NCBI GenBank assembly: GCA_021151805.1 | Contig: JAGKWN010000089.1 | Coordinates: 1 to 25,445, forward strand | DNA length: 25,445 nt | Direction of reading: 5' to 3' | Source of the DNA: Cytophagaceae bacterium | GTDB taxonomy: Bacteria > Bacteroidota > Bacteroidia > Cytophagales > Cytophagaceae | Shown here: positions 1-7,543 of the stretch, in pieces | Layout of the letters: each line of letters opens with the position of its first letter | Numbering within the stretch: position 1 is the stretch's first letter | Program-made: the position numbers and the translations under genes | Notes under the pieces: generated by a model | The model's database searches: none | What the model was told of the DNA's origin: nothing | What the model saw: only the letters and a program-made list of their open reading frames with translations

Positions 1-133
1 CTGTAAATCAGAAATTTAATTAATTTTTTTGGAGGGTGTTTTCTATCACAGGGAATTGTTTTCCAGAATATGGAAATGATTTAACGGCCAAAACAAGTAG
101 CCGCAAAATGAAATTAATAAAAATATTACGATG

Positions 134-160
134 AAAACTCAAATACAATTTGAGCTTTTT
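134..160 (-). terminator. Rho-independent terminator of the sigma-54 regulator gene
   Basis: A perfect 7-bp inverted repeat CTCAAAT / ATTTGAG (138-144 and 148-154) has a 3-nt loop. On the minus strand an A-run precedes it and a short T-run follows (134-137). It begins right at the stop codon of the response regulator at 160, so it probably ends that transcript. The stem is short and AT-rich, so strength is uncertain. Confidence 0.5.
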
Positions 161-1509
161 TAAATTTCGATTTCGTTGTCCTTGATCATTTTATAAATAG
201 TTGATTTCCCAATATCCAGCTTAGCAGCCACTTTGAGTACATTATTGTCATACTTATTCAAAAAATGTTTAATAATACGTTTTGTATATTCGCTCAATGT
301 AGTTTCTTCTATCATGAAGTCGCTGAAATTATTCAGAGAAGAAAAAATTATATCATCTCCTTTAATGGATTCTCCTGCAGCCATGACTGCTGCAAGATCT
401 ATGATGGCTTTTAATTCCCTTATGTTTCCCGGGTAAGGATATTTCAACAGTTTTTCTTTTGCTTCTGTAGAGATTGTGAGTTTAGGCAATTTATTTTCTT
501 TACAAAAACTTTCGAGAAAATACGTTGCGAGCAGAAGTATGTCATTGCCCCGATCTCTGAGCGGAGGTAACGATATAGGCAGGCCCAGAAGTCGATAATA
601 TAAATCTTCTCTGAAATTTCCTTTTTTAACTTCTTCAGATAGATTCTTATGGGTTGCTACAACTATCCGAACATCAATTTTTACTGTATTGTTTCCGCCA
701 ATACGGGTTACTTCTTTTTCCTGTAAAACGCGTAATAGCTTGGACTGCATATTGATGTCCATTTCTCCGATTTCATCCAAAAAAATTGTTCCTTGTTCTG
801 CTTCTTCAAATTTTCCTATGCGTCTGTTTAAAGCTCCGGTAAATGCTCCTTTTTCAAATCCGAACAATTCACTTTCCATAAGTTCCCGCGGAATGGCCGT
901 CATGTTTACTGCCACAAAGGGTTTGTTTTTTCTTTCAGAATTATAGTGAATTGCTTTTGCAACTACTTCTTTTCCCGTACCTGTTTCACCAGATATGGAA
1001 ACATTGATATTTGTTTGTGCTGCTTTTTCTATCAGGCTGAATATTTTTTGAAGCGCCGGACTATTTCCTTTAATACTGTTTTCAAACGTATACTTATGAT
1101 GTACTTCTTTTCTTAAGGTATCAACTTCTTTACGCAGCTGAAGATTTTCTTTCAAATTCCGCAGCGTATTCCATAAATGATCTTTTGTGTCATCATTCTT
1201 TACAATGTAATCGTATGCTCCTTCTTTTAAAAGCGATACAGCTGTAGATATATCTTCCTGTCCCGATATTACAATCACCGGAATGTCTGGATTGAAGTTT
1301 TTTATTTTTTTTAATAATTGGTCTCCTTTCATATCCGGTAAAGAATAATCTATAGTGATGACAGCTGGGTTAAGGTATAGATTATTGAGTAACTCTTCTC
1401 CAGTATGAAATTTTCTAACATGATAATCTGGATTTAATGAAAGGTGGTATTCAATGATATTTGAATACAATAAATCATCTTCAACAACAAAAATTGTCAA
1501 TGTGCCCAT
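160..1509 (-). CDS. Sigma-54-dependent response regulator (NtrC family)
   Basis: Cytoplasmic transcriptional activator of 449 residues with the full NtrC architecture. The receiver domain (about 1-120) has acidic residues E10-D12, phospho-acceptor D54 and conserved K104. The AAA+ sigma-54 interaction domain (about 145-375) has Walker A GETGTGK (174-180), the sigma-54 contact loop GAFTGA (221-226) and a Walker B region with D245/E246. A Fis-type helix-turn-helix closes the protein (about 405-445). All key residues are present, so phosphorylation-controlled, ATP-dependent opening of sigma-54 promoters is expected. The histidine kinase lies 144 bp upstream on the same strand and is the likely partner. 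Target genes are not evident: no convincing -24/-12 sigma-54 promoter was found nearby. The ATG at 1509 fits the start of a receiver domain. Confidence 0.93.
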   Translation of the reverse strand: MGTLTIFVVEDDLLYSNIIEYHLSLNPDYHVRKFHTGEELLNNLYLNPAVITIDYSLPDMKGDQLLKKIKNFNPDIPVIVISGQEDISTAVSLLKEGAYDYIVKNDDTKDHLWNTLRNLKENLQLRKEVDTLRKEVHHKYTFENSIKGNSPALQKIFSLIEKAAQTNINVSISGETGTGKEVVAKAIHYNSERKNKPFVAVNMTAIPRELMESELFGFEKGAFTGALNRRIGKFEEAEQGTIFLDEIGEMDINMQSKLLRVLQEKEVTRIGGNNTVKIDVRIVVATHKNLSEEVKKGNFREDLYYRLLGLPISLPPLRDRGNDILLLATYFLESFCKENKLPKLTISTEAKEKLLKYPYPGNIRELKAIIDLAAVMAAGESIKGDDIIFSSLNNFSDFMIEETTLSEYTKRIIKHFLNKYDNNVLKVAAKLDIGKSTIYKMIKDNEIEI

Positions 1510-1653
1510 GTGGTTTTAGTGGATATAAGAGAAGAAAATATAATTATGTTTCAAAAGAGGAACAGAAGCATGCGATAAATATAATCAAAAATGCAATTAA
1601 ATATAAAATGGGGTAGCAAGAAATAATTCAAAAAAATGGTAATAATAAGGCCG

Positions 1654-4029
1654 TTACATCTGCAGATTGGCCAGGCGGATTGTAAAGTTTGTACCTACGC
1701 CAATTTCTGAATCTACTTGAATACTGCCCTGAAGTTTCTGCAATGTTTCTTTTACGATGTATAAACCTAGTCCGTCGCCTTCATTCACTGTTGTGGCGCG
1801 GAAGAACATGTCGTAGATATTGGCGATATATTGTTTTTCAATGCCAATGCCATTGTCTCGGATGAGCAGTAGGCATTCGGCAGCTGTGCTTTGTATTTCT
1901 ATATGAATAAAACTATTACTTTTTGATGCATCAGAATATTTGATTGAATTCGATATAATATTATTCAATACAATCTGTATGCGACGGCTGTCGGAATAGA
2001 ATGAAGTACTTTCACTGATTTTCGTTATAATGTCTATTCTGGAGAAATTGGCAAGTGAGCTTAAATTTTCTGTTACCTGATAAACAATTTCATGGAATGA
2101 TACCGGCTTGCGTTCAATGCTTAATCTATTGTTGCGGGAATATTCGATAACATCTTTTACAGTGTCGTCTAAACGTCTTACAGAGCGCTCGATTCGTGAG
2201 ATGTATTCCATCAGGTCTTCAAAATTATCTTCCTGGATATCCTGCGCAATTAATCGGGTTAAGCCAAGAATTGATTTTAACGGAGCACGCAGTTCATGCG
2301 AAGCACTGTATACAAAACGATCCAGGTCTTTTCCGGTTTGGATCAGCTGTTGTTCGTTTTGTTTCAACTGTGTCACGTCCTGCACCGTACATAACACAGA
2401 AATGATTTCGCCATTATTGTCAAACTCGGGTACACCAATCACGTGTGCATACCGGAACGCTTCTTTGATATGTGCATTTTCAAAATAATAAGAAGTCGTT
2501 TGACGGCTGCTGATTGTTTTATGAATGATGAACCGAATGCCTTTACACAAATCAATTGTTAAGCCTGCTTCTTCAGGGGTCTTGCCCGAATAATAATCCA
2601 ATGGTTTCCCGGTAATGGTTGAGATCGCTTTATTGATGTATACAAATCTGGAATCCTTTGTAATACGGGCAATGATATCGGCCGAGTTGTCTGTTAATGT
2701 TCTGAATTGCTCCCTGCTTTGATAGAGCGCCTGGCGTGCCTGAATTTTTTCGGAGACATTCCGTACAATCACCTGCTCCGCTGGATTTCCATTATATACA
2801 AATGAAACAGACACGACTTCAATATCCAGCACTTCGCCGGTTAAAGTAATCGCTTTCTGTTCTGAAATTTTTCCGTTTAATTCTTCTGAATTTCCGATAC
2901 GTGCATGAACTTCCTGAATGGAATCGGGATGAATGAATGACATGACAGACTTGCCTAATAATTCTTTCAGGCTTTCTGCTCCCAGCAGTTTAATGCCTGC
3001 CGGGTTGGCAAACAAAATACGACCTTCGTTGCTTTGTATATAAATAGCATCGGGAGAAATTTCAACCAGCTTCTGATAAGCTTCCATGCTTTGGTTGTGC
3101 TCCAGCTGTAAAGCGCGAACTTCCGTTAAATCAATCGAAACACCTAAAATGCGAAGCTCTCCGTCTACCGGACTGATCAATGGTACTTTTGAAGTATATA
3201 GCAAATATTTAACATCACCCAGTGTGATCAGCTGTTCAGGCAGTATCACAGTTTGTCTGGTAGATACGGCTTCATCATCACTTTTTTTAATGATGGTATA
3301 TTCTTCTTCATTATGAACAAAATCAATGTCTGCTTTCCCAATCAATTCTTCTGCTTTTCTGCCAAAGAGTTTAGCCTGAGCAATGTTTGCAAGCACATAT
3401 TTACCTGAATTTTCTTTTATGAAGATCGGGTGGGGAACAAGATCAATGATCTTACTTAGCCAGTGATTGGTATCAATTAAACTGGCCGTGCGTTCACGGA
3501 TAATTTCTTCCAGCGCGGTTTGTTTGCGCGCCAGTTCCTTTTCTCTGCGGTTGATGCGGAAGTCATTCATCACTTGCTTGGCAAGTAATACAAGAGATGA
3601 TTTTTGATTGTCATTAAGTGTGCGGGGGGCCATATCTACAACACAGAGCGTACCTAATCTGTATCCGTTCTCGTCAATCAATGGTGCTCCACAGTAATAC
3701 CGGATGAAAGGTTCTCCAATTACATAAGGGTTATGCTTGAATACCTCGTCCTGCAAGGCATCTGTCACTTCATGGATATCGGTTGATTGTATGGTTTTAT
3801 TTCCGAATGAATATCTGCGATCAATCCCAGTTAAGCTGTTCCCAAAAGAAGACAGGAATATCAGACGATCTTTATCCAGCAAGGTAACAAATGCATGCTT
3901 TGTCTGGCATACCGAGGCTGCAATCTGAGTCAGGTCCTTGAATTTTTCCTGGCCTTCATTGTTTTCTATTAAATATTCCTGTAATGCATTTAGGCGGTCA
4001 GCCTCATTGTATTCTGAATGCTCGATCAT
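1654..4029 (-). CDS. Soluble GAF/multi-PAS sensor histidine kinase
   Basis: Histidine kinase of 791 residues with no hydrophobic segment long enough to span a membrane, so it should sense a cytoplasmic signal. Order: GAF domain (about 25-160, ending in a typical GTLCVVD strand), three PAS-like sensor domains (about 190-305, 315-430 and 440-555), HisKA dimerisation helix with the phospho-acceptor in SASHELRAPLK (H578), then HATPase_c with an N-box near 689-700, G1 RDNGIGI (724-730) and G2 GDGLGLYIVK (751-760). The kinase is complete and has no receiver of its own, so it needs a separate regulator. The NtrC-type gene 144 bp downstream on the same strand is the natural candidate. The ligand cannot be told from sequence; a haem- or flavin-binding PAS was not recognised. 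Confidence 0.92.
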   Translation of the reverse strand: MIEHSEYNEADRLNALQEYLIENNEGQEKFKDLTQIAASVCQTKHAFVTLLDKDRLIFLSSFGNSLTGIDRRYSFGNKTIQSTDIHEVTDALQDEVFKHNPYVIGEPFIRYYCGAPLIDENGYRLGTLCVVDMAPRTLNDNQKSSLVLLAKQVMNDFRINRREKELARKQTALEEIIRERTASLIDTNHWLSKIIDLVPHPIFIKENSGKYVLANIAQAKLFGRKAEELIGKADIDFVHNEEEYTIIKKSDDEAVSTRQTVILPEQLITLGDVKYLLYTSKVPLISPVDGELRILGVSIDLTEVRALQLEHNQSMEAYQKLVEISPDAIYIQSNEGRILFANPAGIKLLGAESLKELLGKSVMSFIHPDSIQEVHARIGNSEELNGKISEQKAITLTGEVLDIEVVSVSFVYNGNPAEQVIVRNVSEKIQARQALYQSREQFRTLTDNSADIIARITKDSRFVYINKAISTITGKPLDYYSGKTPEEAGLTIDLCKGIRFIIHKTISSRQTTSYYFENAHIKEAFRYAHVIGVPEFDNNGEIISVLCTVQDVTQLKQNEQQLIQTGKDLDRFVYSASHELRAPLKSILGLTRLIAQDIQEDNFEDLMEYISRIERSVRRLDDTVKDVIEYSRNNRLSIERKPVSFHEIVYQVTENLSSLANFSRIDIITKISESTSFYSDSRRIQIVLNNIISNSIKYSDASKSNSFIHIEIQSTAAECLLLIRDNGIGIEKQYIANIYDMFFRATTVNEGDGLGLYIVKETLQKLQGSIQVDSEIGVGTNFTIRLANLQM

Positions 4030-4441
4030 GGGGAGAAGCTTACTAAATGAATTTCAGTATTAAATTATCGTTAATTCATGAGTTAGGTTTGATTATGTAA
4101 GAATACACTATAAAGTTCGATGAAAACATCCTGCATTCGCTTTGTATAACCTTTAAACACTGGTGATGCAGTAAACATGAACGTTTTAAGGCAGGTTAGG
4201 AAATGCGCTTATTTTAACGGTTTCTGTCTTTTACCTAAAAGATTCTTGGTATAAGATAATATTGGGTGTTGCAACAGTTTGATATCAACATGAATTTTTT
4301 CAACAATAGGACGAATGGAGAGTAATTTAAAGGAAGTCAACAAGTATGATATTGCCCAATACGTTTTATTGAATTGGAGCCGGCTTAATGGAACTTTCTT
4401 AAACGATATAGCCTTAATGGTTTTATATGTGTTAAAAATTC
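4030..4441. other. 412-bp gap between histidine kinase and monooxygenase genes
   Basis: This gap separates divergently transcribed genes, so it should hold promoters for both. I found no convincing TTTG / TAnnTTTG pair, no strong hairpin and no RNA gene. The only coding candidate is the short ORF that starts at 4315 and runs into the monooxygenase start. Confidence 0.5.
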
Positions 4442-4455
4442 ATGAAAAGAATTAA
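4315..4455 (+). CDS. Doubtful 46-residue ORF overlapping the monooxygenase start
   Basis: ATG at 4315 opens a 46-residue frame ending in TAA at 4453-4455, overlapping the next gene by 14 nt. An AGG sits 7 nt before the ATG. The protein starts MESNLKEVNKYDIAQYVLL and has a hydrophobic stretch LNDIALMVLYVLKIH. The pattern of a DIAxYxL helix followed by a leucine-rich LY helix loosely recalls the N-terminus of Panacea/DUF4065 proteins, but it is far too short to be an intact one. It could be a leader peptide, a remnant or chance. The resemblance is from memory and weak. Confidence 0.25.
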   Translation: MESNLKEVNKYDIAQYVLLNWSRLNGTFLNDIALMVLYVLKIHEKN

Positions 4456-5449
4456 GATCAGTATTTTAGATCAATCGGTTGTCCAAAAAAATAAAACACC
4501 CAAAGAAGCTATTACAGAAACTGTTGAAACAGTGAAGCTCGCGGAGCGATTGGGCTACACGCGGTTTTGGGTATCTGAACATCACAATTCTACCTTTATT
4601 GCGGGCTCTGCTCCGGAGTTGCTCATGGTAAAACTGGCAGATGCAACTGAGTCTATCAGGATTGGTTCCGGAGGTATTATGCTTCCCAATCACAGTGCTT
4701 TAAAAGTTGCTGAAAATTTCCGGATGCTGGAGACTTTGTTTCCCGGCCGAATCGATTTAGGTATAGGAAGGGCACCCGGTACAGACCGTGTTACTTCATC
4801 GTTACTTAATCCTTCCAATGATTTTGCAGAAGAAAGTTATTTAAGACAGCTTGATCATTTACAGAATTTTTTTTCTGATACAGCATACACCAGAGACAAC
4901 AGAAGGATTCTTGCCGTACCTCAATGCGATACCATTCCGGAGCAATGGATTTTAAGTTCCAGCGGGGGGAGCAGTTTAATTGCTTCCAGGTTTGGCCTGG
5001 GGCTGGTGGTTGCAAAATTCATCAATGGTTTTGTTACCCCGGCAGTGATCGATACATATAAAGAAAACTTTAAACCGTCAGAATCATTTCCTCAGCCACA
5101 TGCGATGATGGCTATTTTCGTGCTTTGTGCAGAGACTGAAGAGAAAGCAAAAGCAATGCGGAAATTTATGGATTATATTTTTCTACAGTTTGAAGCCGGT
5201 AATTTTCATGACTTTGCCGATTACGAACAGATTCAAAAATATGTGTTTACTTTAGAAGAATTACAACGGATCAAACACAACAGTGGCCGTATTATTTCCG
5301 GAACAAAGGAAATTGTAAAAGAACAATTACAAACGCTTGCAGAAACATTTAATGTAGATGAAATCATTATTTCTACCATGGCTGGAAATGCTGAAGATCG
5401 TAAACGTTCATTCGAACTGATTGCTGAAGCATTTGAATTGAAGAACTAA
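4442..5449 (+). CDS. LLM-class flavin-dependent monooxygenase, luciferase-like
   Basis: Cytoplasmic protein of 335 residues of the bacterial luciferase-like TIM-barrel family, group 1 (YhbW/MsnO8-like). Family signatures are WVSEHH (43-48), GSGGIMLPNHS (75-85) and GRIDLGIGRAPG (102-113); the length matches the group. Members use reduced FMN and O2, or F420 in other branches, to oxidise varied substrates. The substrate here cannot be inferred. The gene stands alone: the next plus-strand gene begins 187 bp downstream and no flavin reductase is near. No Shine-Dalgarno sequence precedes the ATG, as is usual in Bacteroidota. Confidence 0.9.
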   Translation: MKRIKISILDQSVVQKNKTPKEAITETVETVKLAERLGYTRFWVSEHHNSTFIAGSAPELLMVKLADATESIRIGSGGIMLPNHSALKVAENFRMLETLFPGRIDLGIGRAPGTDRVTSSLLNPSNDFAEESYLRQLDHLQNFFSDTAYTRDNRRILAVPQCDTIPEQWILSSSGGSSLIASRFGLGLVVAKFINGFVTPAVIDTYKENFKPSESFPQPHAMMAIFVLCAETEEKAKAMRKFMDYIFLQFEAGNFHDFADYEQIQKYVFTLEELQRIKHNSGRIISGTKEIVKEQLQTLAETFNVDEIIISTMAGNAEDRKRSFELIAEAFELKN

Positions 5450-5576
5450 TAAAATAATTATAAATCCTTCTCTATTGCCCTAGAATACACGCATATAAAA
5501 AATATACAGATGTTTCAGAACGTTTTTTATTTAACTTTTGTTCATCCTCTTTTTGAAAAACAATGCAGAAAATGTT

Positions 5577-5605
5577 TTTGTTTCACACCTGAAAAGTATA
5601 ATTTG
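5577..5605 (+). promoter_or_regulatory. Candidate Bacteroidota promoter of the DUF2911 gene
   Basis: A TTTG at 5577-5580 resembles the Bacteroidota -33 box. TATAATTTG at 5597-5605 resembles the -7 box (consensus TAnnTTTG) but differs by one base in spacing. The separation is within the usual range and would give a 5' leader of about 25 nt before the ATG at 5637. Confidence 0.35.
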
Positions 5606-5636
5606 AATATTATTACGCAAACCAAAAAACACAACC

Positions 5637-6491
5637 ATGAATAAGATTTCTTTGATTGCTAGTGCAATCGCATTAACACTGACAACGCTTGTTTCACAGG
5701 CACAATCAACATTAAAAACACCGGCACCAAGCCCAGCACAGACAGTAAAACAGGCATTTGGTCTGGGCGAAATTACGCTTGAATATTCACGTCCGTCTGC
5801 TAAAGATCGTGTAATTTTCGGTGACCTGGTTCCTTATGGCAAAGTATGGAGAACCGGTGCAAATGCTGCAACAAAAATTACTTTTTCTGACGATGTAAAA
5901 GTTGAAGGTAAAGATGTGAAAGCCGGTACATATGCTATTTATACCATTCCAAACAAAGACAGCTGGGAGTTCATCTTATACAGTGATTTAACGTTAGGTG
6001 GAAACGTATCTGCTTACAAAGCTGAAAATGAAATAGCGCATGTGACGGTTAAGCCAGCTGCAACTGCAGATAAGGTTGAAACTTTCACAATGAACTTCGC
6101 TAATGTAACAGCGACATCTACAGCATTGGAATTACTTTGGGACAAAACACGTGTGCAGGTGAAGATCACAACAGAGATCGATGCTAAAGTAATGAAGAAC
6201 ATTGAAACTTCTCTGGCTGCAGATACACGTCCGTATTTCCAGGCTGCGAATTATTATTATGAAAATGATAAAGATTTGAATCAGGCTTTGATCTGGGTAA
6301 ACAAAGCAGTTGAACAGAATCCAAAAGCATTCTGGGTAACAATGTTGAAGGCTCGTATTGAGTTGAAATTGAAAGACAACAAAGCTGCGATTGCAACAGC
6401 TGAAAAAACTGTTGCTTTAGCAACAGAAGCAAAAAATGATGACTATATTAAAATGGGTAATCAATTGATTGCTGACGCGAAAAAGAAATAA
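5637..6491 (+). CDS. Secreted DUF2911 protein with C-terminal helical repeats
   Basis: Exported protein of 284 residues. Residues 1-22 form a signal peptide, with likely cleavage after SQA. Residues about 33-175 match DUF2911, a beta-rich domain common in Bacteroidota, including the characteristic ITLEYSRPSAKDRVIFGDLVPYGKVWR region (quoted in part: SRPSAKDR, LVPYGKVWRTGAN) and the KAGTYAIYTIP strand. Residues about 195-284 are helical with TPR-like spacing (YYYENDKDLNQALIWVNKAV, then LKARIELKLKDNKAAIATAE). The function of DUF2911 is not established; a periplasmic location is expected. It is a single-gene unit with its own probable promoter and terminator. Confidence 0.88.
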   Translation: MNKISLIASAIALTLTTLVSQAQSTLKTPAPSPAQTVKQAFGLGEITLEYSRPSAKDRVIFGDLVPYGKVWRTGANAATKITFSDDVKVEGKDVKAGTYAIYTIPNKDSWEFILYSDLTLGGNVSAYKAENEIAHVTVKPAATADKVETFTMNFANVTATSTALELLWDKTRVQVKITTEIDAKVMKNIETSLAADTRPYFQAANYYYENDKDLNQALIWVNKAVEQNPKAFWVTMLKARIELKLKDNKAAIATAEKTVALATEAKNDDYIKMGNQLIADAKKK

Positions 6492-6511
6492 GTAATTTCG
6501 CAGATAGAAAT

Positions 6512-6548
6512 AAAAAGGTCATCGCGCTTTTGCACGATGACCTTTTTT
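6512..6548. terminator. Bidirectional rho-independent terminator
   Basis: A perfect 13-bp stem (AAAAAGGTCATCG at 6512-6524 with its complement at 6535-6547) has a 10-nt loop. An A-run precedes and a T-run follows on both strands. It lies between the stop codons of the convergent DUF2911 (6491) and cytochrome (6566) genes and can end both transcripts. Confidence 0.88.
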
Positions 6549-6565
6549 ATTGAATAAGATGTAAG

Positions 6566-7543
6566 TTATTTTTTTGGAGTGAATTTCTCTACTGTATTTT
6601 TTACCGGTGTAGTTGTTTGCAGGTATGCATAAATAGCTGCTAAATCTTCACGTGTCATTTGTGCATACATCAGCCAAGGCATCGTGGTATTGAATCCGTT
6701 TGCTTCCACTTTATGCGGTGTATAGCTGCTGTCTGCATACATTTTAAAGCGATTCACAAAAGCTTCTTCGCTCCAGTCTCCAATACCTGTTTCTTTATCG
6801 GATGTGATGTTAGAAGAACGAACAATCCCAGTATTGATCGGAAACTCAAAGCCGCCTGCAAAATCCATTCCTGCAATCTTTTGTCCTTTTTCCTGTTTGG
6901 TATGGCACTCGCTGCAGGCTGCAGCATTCAATAAATATTTACCATATTCAACTTTGTCCTTTTTATCAGGGATAGCTTGCGGTGCAGCAGGCTTAGGAAT
7001 GGTGTTGATGATGAAATTCATCGGGAAATCTGAAACAGATGCTTGTACGTTGTTTTCAATCGGTTTCAATGTTCTTAAATAAGCAATGATGGCATACACA
7101 TCTTCGGTTGCCATTTTACCATAATTCGGATGGGGCATTACAGGAAATAAGGCTGAACCATCTTTGCTCACACCGGAAGTAATGGCTCTGTAAATTTCAC
7201 CGTCTGTCCAGTTACCAATACCGGCAGGTGTAATGTTGCGCGAATAATATGCGCCAGGGAAACCATAGATCTGTGTGAATGCTTCTCCGCCTTTACCCCA
7301 TGTTGCCGGATCTGCAGGGCCTGCAAAGTGTGACCAATCGCGAGTGGAGTGGCAATCCATACACACGTTTACCGAATTGGCAAGGTACTTTCCACGTTCA
7401 ACCATTTCAGGAGTTGCTTTGATGGTAAGTTCCGGGGCAGGTCCTACATTGGGTAAGGCTGTTTTCACAAACGTTAATAAACCTGCAATCAAAACAACGA
7501 TTGCAGCAAGAACATACAAAATAATTCTAAAAGTTTTTTTCAT
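6566..7543 (-). CDS. Membrane-anchored dihaem cytochrome c
   Basis: With the ATG at 7543 the product has 325 residues: an uncleaved N-terminal membrane anchor (about 6-27), then two class I cytochrome c domains in the periplasm. Each has one CXXCH haem site: CMDCH (61-65) and CSECH (210-214). Candidate axial methionines are in PVMPHPNYG and TTMPWLMYAQM. An in-frame start at 7558 adds five residues, but MKKTFRIILY is a typical beginning. The gene overlaps the end of the symporter gene by 17 nt, so it is probably translationally coupled and last in the operon. It resembles the cytochrome subunits that accept electrons from membrane dehydrogenases of the gluconate/alcohol type, but no dehydrogenase gene is beside it. 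Electron partner unknown. Confidence 0.9.
   Translation of the reverse strand: MKKTFRIILYVLAAIVVLIAGLLTFVKTALPNVGPAPELTIKATPEMVERGKYLANSVNVCMDCHSTRDWSHFAGPADPATWGKGGEAFTQIYGFPGAYYSRNITPAGIGNWTDGEIYRAITSGVSKDGSALFPVMPHPNYGKMATEDVYAIIAYLRTLKPIENNVQASVSDFPMNFIINTIPKPAAPQAIPDKKDKVEYGKYLLNAAACSECHTKQEKGQKIAGMDFAGGFEFPINTGIVRSSNITSDKETGIGDWSEEAFVNRFKMYADSSYTPHKVEANGFNTTMPWLMYAQMTREDLAAIYAYLQTTTPVKNTVEKFTPKK

Noticed and set aside
4200..4300. Possible sigma-54 promoter around the TTGG and TTGC bases upstream of the monooxygenase
   Set aside because: The distance between the GG and GC elements does not fit the required -24/-12 spacing.
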